From Deltaproteobacteria bacterium UBA5205 (GTDB lineage: Bacteria; Desulfobacterota; Syntrophorhabdia; Syntrophorhabdales; Syntrophorhabdaceae), in NCBI GenBank assembly GCA_002412715.1, contig DHVP01000034.1, positions 40,718-104,717 of the forward strand: a stretch of 64,000 nt of DNA. The letters run 5' to 3'. The position numbers were made by a program, and so were the translations under genes. This document shows positions 23,999 through 34,019 of the stretch, piece after piece. The notes beneath the pieces were generated by a model. That model was given only the letters and a program-made list of their open reading frames with translations, had not been told where the DNA came from and did not search any database. The number at the start of each line of letters is the position of its first letter. Within the stretch, counting starts at the first letter, position 1.

Positions 23999-25557
23999 GG
24001 CAGCGACTTCTCCGGCCGGGAACGCACGAGTATCGCCAGCGAACATGACCGGACCACACCTGAAAGGTCTGCCCATCGGGTTATACGCTCGCTTCGCGAA
24101 AGGCACAGGTACCAGGCACATACAGCGTATAAGGCCAGGCAGACGGCAAGGGTCGCTATAAATCCCGTCCAGCTGTCAACGGGCACGATCCTGCGGGCGG
24201 CGTAAAGGATGGCACCGAAGAAGAGTGCCGGGATGCAGGGCCTCAGCAGGCCCTCCCCGAAGAAACGAGGCAGGGAAAGACCAATGGTCCGGCAGGTATA
24301 CCAGGGGATGACGATAAGATTGGAGATAAGCATGGGAACGAGAGTGCCGACCGCCACACCGATTATACCGTAAGGTTTGACAAGGGCCACGCTCAGGGCG
24401 AGATTCGCCACCCCTTCCAGGACCGCTATGTACGAAATGCCCGAGTGTCTCGCGATGCCCTGGAGGATCTGGGTCGACGTAAACTGGGAAATGTTGGCTG
24501 CCACGGCGCAGGTCAGAATAACCAGCACCCCATAACAGGCGGCGGCGTATCTGGGCCCCATCCACAGTGATATGAATATGTCGCCTACCATAAGGTATGA
24601 GACGGCTATGGGCAAGACGATCATCATTGAATACTTGGTCCCTTTGACGAGAAGCCTCTGTACCTGTCCATCCCTGCCCTGGGCATTTAGATGACTTACG
24701 GCGGGCTGCAGCACGCCCGTGGACATGATCACAACGCGAAGTTCGTCGACCAGTCTCTGGGGAATGGCGTAGAAAGTAATTGCGGCGGCCGTGAGGAAAT
24801 ATCCTATGACCAGGGTGCCCGTCGAGAAGATCAGTCTTGTGGCCACGAAATAGAGGAACATGAGGAAGCTGTACCGGCCCACCATCGCCAGTTTGTCCCT
24901 GGTTATCAGGGCCGGGCGAAGCTGAAGGTCCGGGTTCGCCCGGAAGACATAGACCGCCCGCATTATGCCGCCACCTATCGTTGTAACGAGATGGATGAGG
25001 GCAATGGCAATCAGCCTGTAGCCGGAGAGGACCAGTACGACAATGATGATACTGCGAATGAACAGCATTGCCAGCGAGATGCCCGCCACATGATCGTATC
25101 TCTGTATGCCCCTCATGTAACCGGTGAAAAAACCCAAGGGCAGCGTCAGCCCTATCTGTAAACCCACGATCAGCGTTACCCAGCGTGCCGTGGAGATCTC
25201 TTCGGACGGGATCTTGAAGTGCTGGACAAAACCGAATGCCAGCAGAATGGAGACCAGGAAGGCAAGGGTTCCGCCCGCCAGATACATATAGAAAGCGGCA
25301 CTGCACACCCTGCTGAGGCCCGCGTTGTCGTTCTTTGCCCTGAACTCGGCGACATATTTCACGACCGACCCGCTCACACCGAAATCGAAGAGGCCGAGAT
25401 AACCCGTGAAGCTCATGATGAGTATCCAGATCCCGTACTGCATATCGCCCAGGCGATGGACGAGAAAGGGCATCATCATAAACTGGATGACGGCGCCTAT
25501 GCCGAAGGACCCCCAGTTGGACAGGATATTTCGCAGTATCTGAAGGGAGATTCCCAT
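23995..25557 (-). CDS. Polysaccharide flippase, Wzx/MATE-like
   Basis: The 520-aa protein has about fourteen hydrophobic helices and an N-terminus typical of the polysaccharide synthesis (RfbX/Wzx) family: LSNWGSFGIGAVIQFMMMPFLVHRLG, YGIWILIMSFTGYLGLFDFG. It should move lipid-linked repeat units across the inner membrane. It directly precedes the polymerase/ligase gene with a 4-bp overlap, so the two central Wzx/Wzy steps are translationally coupled. The C-terminal 50 residues are soluble and basic. Confidence 0.9.
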   Translation of the reverse strand: MGISLQILRNILSNWGSFGIGAVIQFMMMPFLVHRLGDMQYGIWILIMSFTGYLGLFDFGVSGSVVKYVAEFRAKNDNAGLSRVCSAAFYMYLAGGTLAFLVSILLAFGFVQHFKIPSEEISTARWVTLIVGLQIGLTLPLGFFTGYMRGIQRYDHVAGISLAMLFIRSIIIVVLVLSGYRLIAIALIHLVTTIGGGIMRAVYVFRANPDLQLRPALITRDKLAMVGRYSFLMFLYFVATRLIFSTGTLVIGYFLTAAAITFYAIPQRLVDELRVVIMSTGVLQPAVSHLNAQGRDGQVQRLLVKGTKYSMMIVLPIAVSYLMVGDIFISLWMGPRYAAACYGVLVILTCAVAANISQFTSTQILQGIARHSGISYIAVLEGVANLALSVALVKPYGIIGVAVGTLVPMLISNLIVIPWYTCRTIGLSLPRFFGEGLLRPCIPALFFGAILYAARRIVPVDSWTGFIATLAVCLALYAVCAWYLCLSRSERITRWADLSGVVRSCSLAILVRSRPEKSLP

Positions 25558-25589
25558 ATTATCGACTCGTGAAGGCCATCCGACGGGCC

Positions 25590-26813
25590 TTAATTGCGCC
25601 TGATATCATCATTTCCCGGTCCGTTCTTTGAGAACAGGGACTCGTATTGTCCCACCCATTTCTCAACCGAGTGTTCCCTGAGAACATATCTTTGGCCCTG
25701 TGTCGAAAGACCCCGCGCAAGCTCTTCGTCCGTGAGCACCCGGATCAGGGCCTCGGAGAGCTTCTCCGGGCTGTCGGACGGTACAAGGAGACCCGTTTGT
25801 CCATCCGCGATGACATCCTGTATACCCCTCACATCCGTTCCGACAACAGGAAGCCCGGCGGACATGGCTTCCAGCAGGGAGAGAGGCAAACCTTCCCTCA
25901 ATGAACTGAGGCAGTATACGTTCATGACCTTCATGATCTCGGGGACATCGTTTCTCGCCCCGAGGAGGAGCACCTTGCCGGTCAGGCCCAATTCGCCGAT
26001 GAGAATCTCCAGGTCTTTTCTTCTCTTCCCTTCACCGGCAATTATCAGCTTCGCCCCTCGTACGCGTTCTTCGACTATCTTGAACGCCCTGATGAGATTG
26101 GGATAATTCTTGTCCTTTCTCAAGTTTCCGACGCATCCGATCACCCGGTCGTTCTGCCCTATGCGAAGCTCGTTGCGCTTCGCCCCTGCATCCACACCGA
26201 CGTCAAAACGACTGTGATCGATGGCATTGGAGAGGGTGAGGACCTTCGCGGGGGCGAGCCGGAATCTCTGCCTGATGGCCTCACTGACATCGGGAGATAT
26301 CCCGATGGCACCATTGGACAGCCTCAGGAGAACGCCGCCAACGACTGACCAGGGTCCGCTCGCCATGTCGATCTCGTTGCGGCTGTGTGCGGTATAGTAA
26401 ATTCTGCAGCGATGGCGCACGGCCCCGAAGTAACCGTAGAAGAAGGGTGTAAAGTGGTGTGCGTTGACCACATGTATCTCATTGGCAGCGATATATCTCG
26501 AGATCTCACTCATAACGTTCAACCCGTCCTTTCGCGCCGAGCGCATGCGTGGAAGAAGCGTGGGAATCTTCATCTCACTGAGTGTCTCGCGCAGCGCCCC
26601 ATCGACAAGGGCAACCACAAAACAATTAAACCTCCGGGGATCAAGCCGCCTGCACAGGTCCACGACAACCCGCTCCGACCCCCCCGTCCGCAAGGTCTGA
26701 AGAATGAACAACACGTTGGTCTTCGGATTCACAGAAACGCTCTCAATTCCGTCTCCCGGCCCCCGGATTGCGGCTTCAAGACGTAAAGCCTGAGATCTGA
26801 GATATCTCTTCAT
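25590..26813 (-). CDS. Glycosyltransferase family 4
   Basis: A 407-aa GT-B enzyme whose ATG at 26813 overlaps the stop of the upstream GT2 gene (ATGA). Motifs: FILQTLRTGGSERVVVDL at the acceptor domain, GNLRKDKNYPNLIRAF at the hinge, and SSLREGLPLSLLEAMSAGLPVVGTDVRGI with the E-x7-E pattern at the nucleotide-sugar site. It is probably a cytoplasmic or membrane-associated retaining enzyme acting on the growing repeat unit. A short basic leader precedes the domain. Confidence 0.9.
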   Translation of the reverse strand: MKRYLRSQALRLEAAIRGPGDGIESVSVNPKTNVLFILQTLRTGGSERVVVDLCRRLDPRRFNCFVVALVDGALRETLSEMKIPTLLPRMRSARKDGLNVMSEISRYIAANEIHVVNAHHFTPFFYGYFGAVRHRCRIYYTAHSRNEIDMASGPWSVVGGVLLRLSNGAIGISPDVSEAIRQRFRLAPAKVLTLSNAIDHSRFDVGVDAGAKRNELRIGQNDRVIGCVGNLRKDKNYPNLIRAFKIVEERVRGAKLIIAGEGKRRKDLEILIGELGLTGKVLLLGARNDVPEIMKVMNVYCLSSLREGLPLSLLEAMSAGLPVVGTDVRGIQDVIADGQTGLLVPSDSPEKLSEALIRVLTDEELARGLSTQGQRYVLREHSVEKWVGQYESLFSKNGPGNDDIRRN

Positions 26814-27982
26814 CTTCCCGTCGCCCACGTCGTAAATTTTTCGCCGCGAAAGAATTTGATCCAGCCGATAAAGATCGCCAGGTTAACCGTGCAAAAGGTA
26901 TGCGCGAGGCGGGACGGCCGCGTGAGAAAGGACAGGGGAAGGCCGAAGGAATCTGCAAGCCACAGGACGTAAAAGAAGACCTGGAGGGAAAGGGTCGCAA
27001 TGTAAACAGGCTCCCCCGTGGCCGCCGCGATGAGCACATTGAGAAGGAAAGCCAGGAAGAGTGCGAAAGGCACCAGGAACCGCATCAGCTTGTGGGAGAC
27101 AAGCTCGAAAGAAAACAGGGGATATTTGAAGGGGTTCAGGAGACCGGCATGTGTGAAAATAGCCCGTAATGATCTCGCGGTGATCCTCACATGCCTCCGG
27201 AATTCCCCTGCGACGCTTCCCGCCGAGCGTTCGAGACAAAAGGCCTCCTGAGCCAGCACGCCCCGGAACCCTTGCTCGACGATCTTTGCGGGTATGACGA
27301 AATCGTTTATATCGTAATCATTGAGAGGCAGGTACAGGGACTTCCGGATGGCGAAGATTGCCCCGTCCGCCCCGACGCAGGAGCCTATCCTGCCCTCCAG
27401 GGCCTTGGTCAATCTCTCGATCCGGGTATACAGCCCTGCTGAGGACACGGCTGCGTCGCCTGCCTCCGAAACATACTCGGTCCTGCCCGTTACCCAACCG
27501 ATCTTATCGTCGGAAAACCTGGCAGCCAGGTGTCTTAAGGCATTGCGGTCGTAATGTGAGTTTGCGTCCGAGAAGACGATTATGTCTCCTCTTGCCTCCG
27601 GGACAGCCCTGTTAAGGCATGCCGTCTTCCCGATGTGTCCCTCATACCGCTTGAGTATGACCCCCGTCTTTTCATATTTACGGACGATGTTGTCCGTCGC
27701 ATCGAGGGACCCGTCCGAGATGACCACGATCTCCAGAAGTTCCCCGGGATAGTCGAGACTGATGGAATTTGCCAGTTTATCCTCGATTGCACCGGCTTCA
27801 TTGTACGCGGAAATAAGGAGGCTCACCCTGGGAAGGTCTCCGTTGGAAGAAGGTGCGGACTTTTTCAGTCTGAAAAGGCCGAGCACCACCAGGACAAGCG
27901 GGTAGCCGGCATAGGCGTAAAAAACAACAAGAACCGCTACCCAGAACGCCGTCGTCATATATCCTCCAAAGATTGTCGTCAT
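26810..27982 (-). CDS. Membrane-anchored glycosyltransferase family 2
   Basis: The 390-aa protein has an N-terminal TM helix (about 8-36), a GT-A domain with SLLISAYNEAGAIEDKL, SDGSLDAT, the metal-binding FSDANS and a C-terminal set of three to four TM helices. It resembles the beta-glycan synthase-like GT2 enzymes that recur in EPS loci. A typical QxxRW motif is not obvious; RHVRITAR occupies that region, so a single-transfer role is more likely than processive synthesis. Overlaps of 4 bp link it to both neighbouring genes. Confidence 0.87.
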   Translation of the reverse strand: MTTIFGGYMTTAFWVAVLVVFYAYAGYPLVLVVLGLFRLKKSAPSSNGDLPRVSLLISAYNEAGAIEDKLANSISLDYPGELLEIVVISDGSLDATDNIVRKYEKTGVILKRYEGHIGKTACLNRAVPEARGDIIVFSDANSHYDRNALRHLAARFSDDKIGWVTGRTEYVSEAGDAAVSSAGLYTRIERLTKALEGRIGSCVGADGAIFAIRKSLYLPLNDYDINDFVIPAKIVEQGFRGVLAQEAFCLERSAGSVAGEFRRHVRITARSLRAIFTHAGLLNPFKYPLFSFELVSHKLMRFLVPFALFLAFLLNVLIAAATGEPVYIATLSLQVFFYVLWLADSFGLPLSFLTRPSRLAHTFCTVNLAIFIGWIKFFRGEKFTTWATGR

Positions 27983-29244
27983 GCCCTTTCCTTTCCGACA
28001 AGATCGCCAGTTGTCCGGATTGCGTCAAGAGAACCCGCGGTGTCCCTGTCGGGTTGAGAACTCGCCGGGACAAGCAGGCGGGCCATTTCATCCCTGTCTT
28101 TATCGCTGACCCATTTGTGAAGAGGTATCGTTACGAGACGGTCGGCAACGAACCTGGCGACGGGAAATGCCGCCCTCGCGAACCGGTGGGCTATCTGCGG
28201 GACATCATTGATGGGAAACGGGTACATCTGGGTTATTCCCAGACCTTTTCTCTGTGAGGCCGTGCATATCTTCCTCTTGCGGTCCCGGTTCTCGACGATG
28301 AAGGGGAGCCTCAGGTAAGGCAGGGCAGAGACGCCGCCCGCAGGTTCCTGGCCTTTAAGCCTTCGACAAAACATGGCAGCCTGTTCCTTCCGGACATTCA
28401 TGGCTGTCTCCATGCGCCGGCGCCAGTCGATGCACAGACCTGCCTGCATGGGCGACAGCCTCATTACCGGGAACCTGCTGTCGAAGACAGTTCGACCGAG
28501 TTTCAGAAAGGGCAGGGCCGCCGGGATCCAGTAGAGCTGTGGACGGATGAAGAGACTCATCATGACGGCCTTCAAATATTCCCCGACATTATCCTTTGTT
28601 CGGGGGAACGAAAGGCGCGAATACTCCTTCTCTATCGCCCTGCTTATCGCGTCTGAATTGGTTACGATGATCCCTCCCGACCCGCAGGTCACGGATTTCC
28701 CCCTCCCAAGACTGAAAAACCCCACGTCTCCTATGGTTCCGAGGAATCTGCCGCCATGCCTGCCGCCCATCGCCTGGGCAGCGTCTTCGAGAACAAAAAC
28801 GTTCCGTTTCCTGCACAGCCTTACAATATCGTCCATCCTGGACGGAATCCCGAATAGATGATTCGGGACGACGCACAGGGTCTCATCCGTTACCCCCTCC
28901 TCGAGGAGTTTCCTGTCGAAGTCCAGTGACGAGGCATCGATATCACAGAGGGTCACCTTGAGCCCCGCCCTGACAATGGCAGATGGAACGGAAAAACAGG
29001 TGTATGCCGGTATGAGGACCTCCGATCTGACGGGCCGCAATGATTTCAGTGAACGCAGGATAAGGTACAGGGCGGCCTTACCTGACGAAACGAGAAAAAC
29101 GTGTCTGACGCCGAAATATTCCTTGATCCCTTCCTCCAGATTCTTCAGATATGTCTCGCCTGCGAGAAAACCCTTGAACCCACTCCAGAGGTCCCGAAGA
29201 TGCAGCGGTGCGGCGGCTGGGGGTAGGGTTCGCCGGACCCTCAT
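27979..29244 (-). CDS. DegT/DnrJ/EryC1-family PLP aminotransferase
   Basis: This 421-aa sugar aminotransferase-like protein has SSGKAALYLIL at the cofactor phosphate site, EDAAQAMGG (D154, Q157 region) and the Schiff-base lysine in SLGRGKSVTCGSGG (K183). Family members usually transaminate keto-sugar nucleotides to amino sugars. The C-terminal 40 residues (SSQPDRDTAG onward) are an extra, poorly conserved tail. It overlaps the GT2 gene by 4 bp and follows FemAB after 51 bp. An amino sugar in the repeat unit would supply an amine for acylation by the encoded acyltransferases. Confidence 0.87.
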   Translation of the reverse strand: MRVRRTLPPAAAPLHLRDLWSGFKGFLAGETYLKNLEEGIKEYFGVRHVFLVSSGKAALYLILRSLKSLRPVRSEVLIPAYTCFSVPSAIVRAGLKVTLCDIDASSLDFDRKLLEEGVTDETLCVVPNHLFGIPSRMDDIVRLCRKRNVFVLEDAAQAMGGRHGGRFLGTIGDVGFFSLGRGKSVTCGSGGIIVTNSDAISRAIEKEYSRLSFPRTKDNVGEYLKAVMMSLFIRPQLYWIPAALPFLKLGRTVFDSRFPVMRLSPMQAGLCIDWRRRMETAMNVRKEQAAMFCRRLKGQEPAGGVSALPYLRLPFIVENRDRKRKICTASQRKGLGITQMYPFPINDVPQIAHRFARAAFPVARFVADRLVTIPLHKWVSDKDRDEMARLLVPASSQPDRDTAGSLDAIRTTGDLVGKERA

Positions 29245-29295
29245 GGTTCACATCTTCGGGTAGAAAGTTTGTATGTCATGGGTTCAATGGGTTTT

Positions 29296-30330
29296 CTACG
29301 GCAGGTTCTTCACTAACTGCGGGCCGATCAATTTCGTCAGCCCCACCGGCAGATGCTGCCAGATTTTTATAGCCAGTTCATACTTCGGGTTGTGCGGATT
29401 GATCTCCGGCATCGGTTCACCGTTCTTAAGCCAGTAATGCCAGTAGAGCTGCACCGGTTTTGCACCCCACTGCTCTTTGAATTTGTGCGTGCCTTCGCCG
29501 GGAGTGGACCGGCCGAAATCGAAAACCTTGTAGCCCGCCTCGCATGCAAACTCAAGTACGCTTGAGTACAGGAGCATGTTGGGCCCGAAACGGTTGAAGT
29601 CCCTGAGCGATGATGCCCAGGGGATCTCCATGGTATCCTTGAATCCAACGAGCATTCCTGAAGCCACGGGGCGGCCGTCCCTCGTGTAGACGGTGCCGAT
29701 CCGGGTCGTGTCGGGGAACTTTTTGAGGATGTTCCGGAAGAATCTCCTTGGATAGACCGGGGTTCCCAGGTCCCGCATGTTTCTTGAAAACACGTGGTAG
29801 AAGCTTTCCAGCTCTTCCAGTTTGCCGATCCTCGCAACCATACCCTCCTTGACTGCTCTTTGCACCTGGCTTCTCAGTTTCGATCCGAAGGAGGCAATGA
29901 GCGCCTCTTTTTTCCCCGGGAGCGGGAGTCTCATGGACACCTTTGAGGTCTTGACCGGCTGGTCGCGCAGGAGGTTCCGGGAATGTCTCAGTTCCATATG
30001 GCGTATTCCCATGTCCCGGGCCATGTCCACCGCTTCGGTGAGTAGTCGTTCACGGATGCGGTAATCATCGGCGCATATCCCCCCGTAGTTGAAGAACGGC
30101 AACGAAACCGCGAAGCTGCCGAAGAGAAGACTCTGCAGGCGGACAAGAGGCAGTATCCCGTTGATCTTTCCCGCGTCGTCCTGCGACAGAAGATAACAGG
30201 TCTTGTGTCCGAAACTTTCCTCGATCACTTCCTTCCAACCGATAAGGTGGTAACAGCTTGCTTCGCCCTCACTCATAACATACCGGTCCCATGCATCACG
30301 GTATCCTGGATCATAAAGATGGATCTTCAT
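29296..30330 (-). CDS. FemAB-like protein of XrtA/PEP-CTERM-type loci
   Basis: A 344-aa GNAT-fold protein of the FemAB group found in XrtA-type EPS clusters: HLIGWKEVIEESFGHKTCYL, LPFFNYGGICAD, LRHSRNLL, SKLRSQVQRAVKEG, FDFGRSTPGEGTHKFKEQWGA. Relatives with known function use aminoacyl-tRNA to add amino acids to peptidoglycan precursors; the acceptor of the EPS-linked branch is not established. The start at 30330 has GAGG 6 bp upstream. An upstream in-frame extension overlaps the acyltransferase gene and is rejected. Confidence 0.9.
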   Translation of the reverse strand: MKIHLYDPGYRDAWDRYVMSEGEASCYHLIGWKEVIEESFGHKTCYLLSQDDAGKINGILPLVRLQSLLFGSFAVSLPFFNYGGICADDYRIRERLLTEAVDMARDMGIRHMELRHSRNLLRDQPVKTSKVSMRLPLPGKKEALIASFGSKLRSQVQRAVKEGMVARIGKLEELESFYHVFSRNMRDLGTPVYPRRFFRNILKKFPDTTRIGTVYTRDGRPVASGMLVGFKDTMEIPWASSLRDFNRFGPNMLLYSSVLEFACEAGYKVFDFGRSTPGEGTHKFKEQWGAKPVQLYWHYWLKNGEPMPEINPHNPKYELAIKIWQHLPVGLTKLIGPQLVKNLP

Positions 30331-30406
30331 ATCTTCCTCGTAATGCTTAAGGCGTGAAGCTCGAAGCATCCGCGCTACCTGCCTTACGCCTTTGACCACG
30401 TCATTG

Positions 30407-31537
30407 TTATCTTCGCGCATACTGGATCCTGGGCACCTTGAAGGCAAGAGAGGACAAAGCCACAATGATCGACAAAAGCAGGAAGAATTCAAAGACGAGC
30501 GGTATCAATTCCTGATCTTTGATGAGAGGGTTGTATTTTATAAGGAATACTCCGTGGAGAAGAAATATTTCGTAAGAGTACCTTCCAAGCAAAAGGAGCA
30601 ACCGGCTCTGGTATCCGCGCTCTATCGCATAGCCGAAGAGGCATATAATTCCTGCGTTCGATACCAGGCTGTTGATCTCGGACAGACCGGTAAGCAGGAT
30701 ATTGGGTATCTTTCCGGTCACGATATATCTTACAGTTTCATGACTCATTGCGAAGTTGTAGGCTCCAACTCCGAGTACGGCCAGGATCGACATGACGAGA
30801 AAGGCCTTTCTGTTATTTCGATATGCGTGAAGCCATCTGTCGTAATGCATGGCCAGAACGCATCCGGCCGGGAATGAAAGGAACTGGACCCAGTGAAGAC
30901 GGAATACATAATAATTGAAGATCAGAAGAAGAAGCCCGATGCCAACCAGATACACCGGCAGGTGTTTGGGGCTTCCGCTTCTATAGCCGACAAATAAAAG
31001 AAGATACCATACCAGGATAAAGGTCACGAACCAGCGGGAATAATCGAGAAAGATAAGCTCCGGTCCGAGGTTGATCCCCAGGAATGTCAACAGGAGGGCC
31101 CGGGGACGCAAAAAGTTCCCCAGAATAAAGTAATCGAGTATTACGATAAGAACGGTAGCAATCCAATAAGGGGTCATGACCCTTTTTATTGTTTTGGAGA
31201 AATATTGCTGCAGTTTAGGCTTGTTTCGCATAACCGACAGCGTCAGTCCGAAACCGGAAATAATGAGGAACAGTGAAACAGGGCTTCCGGGCAAGACGAC
31301 ATTCGCGTGCGTCTGCGACACGTGAACCCATAAGTGGCGGAGAACGACAAAGAATATCGCAAAGCCTCTCAGGTGATCGGTATGAGAAAAACCCAGGAAA
31401 TTCTTTTCATCAGGTTTATCCTTCCTGATCGTCGCCGCTATAAGCGCGAAGAACAGGAGTATTATGAAAAGGTTGGTTAAACCCGGAAAAAGAACATCAA
31501 GCTTGTCGATCTGGTAATTTGACAGGTAATTTCTCAT
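30407..31537 (-). CDS. Acyltransferase 3 family membrane O-acyltransferase
   Basis: The 376-aa protein carries the start signature of acyltransferase 3 (HTDHLRGFAIFFVVLRHLWVH, with the conserved Arg and His), followed by SPVSLFLIISGFGLTLS and about ten TM helices. It moves acyl groups, typically acetyl, across the inner membrane onto sugars. The ATG at 31537 starts 15 bp after the deacetylase stop. The longer in-frame version continues into the deacetylase gene in a different frame and is rejected. The last helices are followed by a short basic tail. Confidence 0.88.
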   Translation of the reverse strand: MRNYLSNYQIDKLDVLFPGLTNLFIILLFFALIAATIRKDKPDEKNFLGFSHTDHLRGFAIFFVVLRHLWVHVSQTHANVVLPGSPVSLFLIISGFGLTLSVMRNKPKLQQYFSKTIKRVMTPYWIATVLIVILDYFILGNFLRPRALLLTFLGINLGPELIFLDYSRWFVTFILVWYLLLFVGYRSGSPKHLPVYLVGIGLLLLIFNYYVFRLHWVQFLSFPAGCVLAMHYDRWLHAYRNNRKAFLVMSILAVLGVGAYNFAMSHETVRYIVTGKIPNILLTGLSEINSLVSNAGIICLFGYAIERGYQSRLLLLLGRYSYEIFLLHGVFLIKYNPLIKDQELIPLVFEFFLLLSIIVALSSLAFKVPRIQYARR

Positions 31538-31551
31538 CTGTTCCGCTTCAT

Positions 31552-32469
31552 TCACACCCGGGCCAGACCCAGTGTGATATCGCCTTCGCAGGACTTGCAG
31601 GGTTCCGTGATCGGCAGGTAGGTGCCGCATGAGACAAACCCGCTGTCCTGAAATCTGACAAAGAAATGTCTCAGCCTCTCGAGGGTCTTGTCGAGATTAA
31701 GATAATGTCTGAAACGGCTGACCGATCCGATCCCATGGGTCTGCCGGGGCTGTTCAGGGTCCACCTCCCACGGGTGACAGTAAAAGACATAGCGTCCTTC
31801 GCTTCGAAGGATGCGGGCGACACCGGATTCGAAGAGAGTGGTCGGCCAGAACCTGAAATAGCCGCCGCCCGCCCAGGGGATGGTTCGCCCGGCAAATCTG
31901 AGGTTGCTCACCGGCAGTTCCATGATGCCGTTGCCCATAACGAGATAACCTTCGGATGTCTGCCTTAAGTCCTCTCCCTTACCATGACGCCTGTTAAGCC
32001 TGAAACTGTTGTAGCTTGAATCATAAGCGAAGCTAAGATCCCCGAGGACCTCCGCCAGTTCTTTTGTCATTGAGAAATTAGGCGCCCGGTAGCCCAGGAC
32101 CGCCTGGCCGGTAATGTCTTCCAGCAACGCTTTGCTCATGTGAATGTCACCGCGAAGTGCCGGGCCTTGTATATCGCAGCACAACCGGTGAGAATACCCG
32201 TGGGAAGCGATTTCATGGCCCAGTCCGGCAATTTCGCGTATGAGCCCGCTGAAACGTTTCGCCACCCAGCCGAGGACGAAGAAGGTTGCGCACACGTTAT
32301 ACCGATCGAAAAGTTCAAGGAGTTTGTATGTATTCATCTCTATCCGCGATTCACAGGATTCCCAGCTCTCCAGAGGGAAGCAGGGCCGGAGATTTTCGAC
32401 CTGGAACCAATCTTCCAGATCGACGGTTATAATTATCGGCCTCATCGATGTACCGGATTGTCTGATCAT
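31552..32469 (-). CDS. XrtA-system-type polysaccharide deacetylase
   Basis: The 305-aa protein has a NodB-fold catalytic core: DLEDWF (catalytic and metal-binding Asp near residues 17-20), the metal-binding H-x3-H in SHGYSH, YRAPNFS, and the C-terminal PWAGGGYFRF and FYCHPWEVDPEQP typical of the DUF3473-containing branch linked to XrtA/PEP-CTERM loci. It lacks a signal peptide, so it probably removes N-acetyl groups from lipid-linked intermediates in the cytoplasm. It follows the priming transferase gene after 5 bp. Confidence 0.93.
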   Translation of the reverse strand: MIRQSGTSMRPIIITVDLEDWFQVENLRPCFPLESWESCESRIEMNTYKLLELFDRYNVCATFFVLGWVAKRFSGLIREIAGLGHEIASHGYSHRLCCDIQGPALRGDIHMSKALLEDITGQAVLGYRAPNFSMTKELAEVLGDLSFAYDSSYNSFRLNRRHGKGEDLRQTSEGYLVMGNGIMELPVSNLRFAGRTIPWAGGGYFRFWPTTLFESGVARILRSEGRYVFYCHPWEVDPEQPRQTHGIGSVSRFRHYLNLDKTLERLRHFFVRFQDSGFVSCGTYLPITEPCKSCEGDITLGLARV

Positions 32470-32474
32470 GGGTT

Positions 32475-33998
32475 CTACCTGGCTCCATCTCTTAAAAGAA
32501 CCACGCCGACGGTACGCAGCAGGATCTTGAGATCCAGGAAAACGGACATGTTCTTTACATAGTAAAGGTCATACTCAAGCTTGTTCCGCGCGTCCTCCAC
32601 GGAGGCACCGTACCTGTAGTTTATCTGTGCCCATCCGGTCAGGCCCGGTTTTACCGTGTGGCGCACGAAATAGTAGGGTAGCTGGGATTCAAGGACGTCG
32701 ACGAATTCGGGTCTCTCCGGGCGCGGACCCACGATACTCATCTCACCTCTGAATATGTTCCATATCTGGGGTAGTTCATCAATGTGGGTAAGACGCAGGA
32801 ACTTCCCTACCCTCGTCACCCTGGGGTCCTTCTCCTGTGCCCAACGGGCCCCTCCGGTTTCCGCTTCATAGGTCATGGACCTGAACTTGTAGATCGTGAA
32901 GACCTGCCGGTCTTTCCCTACCCTTTGCTGGGTGTAAAAGACCGGACCGGGCGAATCCATCTTGATGGCGACAATCGCCAGGCCTATTATGGGACTCATA
33001 AGGAAGAGGATCAGCCCCGAGGCCAGAAAATCCAGAACGCGTTTAAGTCTCTGCACGAAATCGGTCCGGAGGAGATAGAAACCCTGGGCAAAAAGAAGCC
33101 ACTGGTCGCCGATGCTGCGGACAGGGATCCTTCCCGTCAGCGATTCATAGACATCTGCCATATCACGGATATCGATTCCCTTGAAACGGGCGTTGAGTAT
33201 GCTGCGTATCAATTTCACGGAACGGTTCCGCGGTATCGCGAGAATGACCGTGTGCGCCCCCACCCTAGCGGCAACCTCCAGGAGTTGGTCGCTCCTTCCC
33301 ATGACCGCCGGGGATGCCGCCGTGCCCAGCACGTCGGGATCGTCATCGAGAAACCCCTTGACCTCATAGGGAGACAACGGGGACTTGAGCAGCCTGTAAA
33401 TGGTCTTGCCGCAAAACCCGGCGCCAAGGATGAGGGCGGGCGCCTTCTGGCCGGTCTTCTGGAAGATTATCCCGTAGCTCCAACGCCAGACATTGAGAAG
33501 ATACCAGACGAGAATGGCCTCCATTAGCATGATGCCCCTGCCGTAGGGACCGAAGGGGATTATGTAAAACGCACCGACGGTGAGAGAGGCCCCCAGGGCC
33601 ACAGCGACGGCACTGCGGAAGGTTGTCTCCCAGGAGCGATAAACGCGCTCCACGTTATACAAATCGAAAATGTAGAAAGCCAGCGGATAGAGGATCAGGG
33701 TAAATGCGGGTTCTATGGAATAAAGAGAAATGGTGTTCCAGTGAAAACCCGTCCTCAGCCCGATGCTGAGGACCACCGCCAGACAGATGAGGACTACATC
33801 ACCCAGAAGCAGCAGCCACCGGTGCCTTGGAAATCCCAGGGGCACTTCCAGGTCTATCCGGGGGGTTTTTCCATCTTCTTCCAGGACGATAACTGACGCG
33901 TCCGTGCCGTCCGGCAGCTTGATCTCCGGAAGCGGAACATACCCCGGCAGCGGTGCGTCGTATCCCCAGTTCGTATCATGATGGAGGTGTTTATGCAT
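32475..33998 (-). CDS. Priming undecaprenyl-phosphate sugar-1-phosphate transferase (polyprenyl-P transferase)
   Basis: A 507-aa protein with a soluble N-terminal tail of about 60 residues, four TM helices, a central Rossmann-like domain (ALILGAGFCGKTIYRLL), a fifth membrane segment (RVLDFLASGLILFLMSPIIG) and the C-terminal catalytic bacterial sugar transferase domain (MDSPGPVFYTQQRVGKD, YKFRSM, IDELPQIWNIFRGEMSIVGPRPERPEF). It transfers sugar-1-phosphate to undecaprenyl phosphate, the first step of repeat-unit assembly. It corresponds to the EpsB/TIGR03013-type transferases of XrtA loci. Confidence 0.94.
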   Translation of the reverse strand: MHKHLHHDTNWGYDAPLPGYVPLPEIKLPDGTDASVIVLEEDGKTPRIDLEVPLGFPRHRWLLLLGDVVLICLAVVLSIGLRTGFHWNTISLYSIEPAFTLILYPLAFYIFDLYNVERVYRSWETTFRSAVAVALGASLTVGAFYIIPFGPYGRGIMLMEAILVWYLLNVWRWSYGIIFQKTGQKAPALILGAGFCGKTIYRLLKSPLSPYEVKGFLDDDPDVLGTAASPAVMGRSDQLLEVAARVGAHTVILAIPRNRSVKLIRSILNARFKGIDIRDMADVYESLTGRIPVRSIGDQWLLFAQGFYLLRTDFVQRLKRVLDFLASGLILFLMSPIIGLAIVAIKMDSPGPVFYTQQRVGKDRQVFTIYKFRSMTYEAETGGARWAQEKDPRVTRVGKFLRLTHIDELPQIWNIFRGEMSIVGPRPERPEFVDVLESQLPYYFVRHTVKPGLTGWAQINYRYGASVEDARNKLEYDLYYVKNMSVFLDLKILLRTVGVVLLRDGAR

Positions 33999-34019
33999 GC
34001 TCTTCCCCTTCGTGTCTCC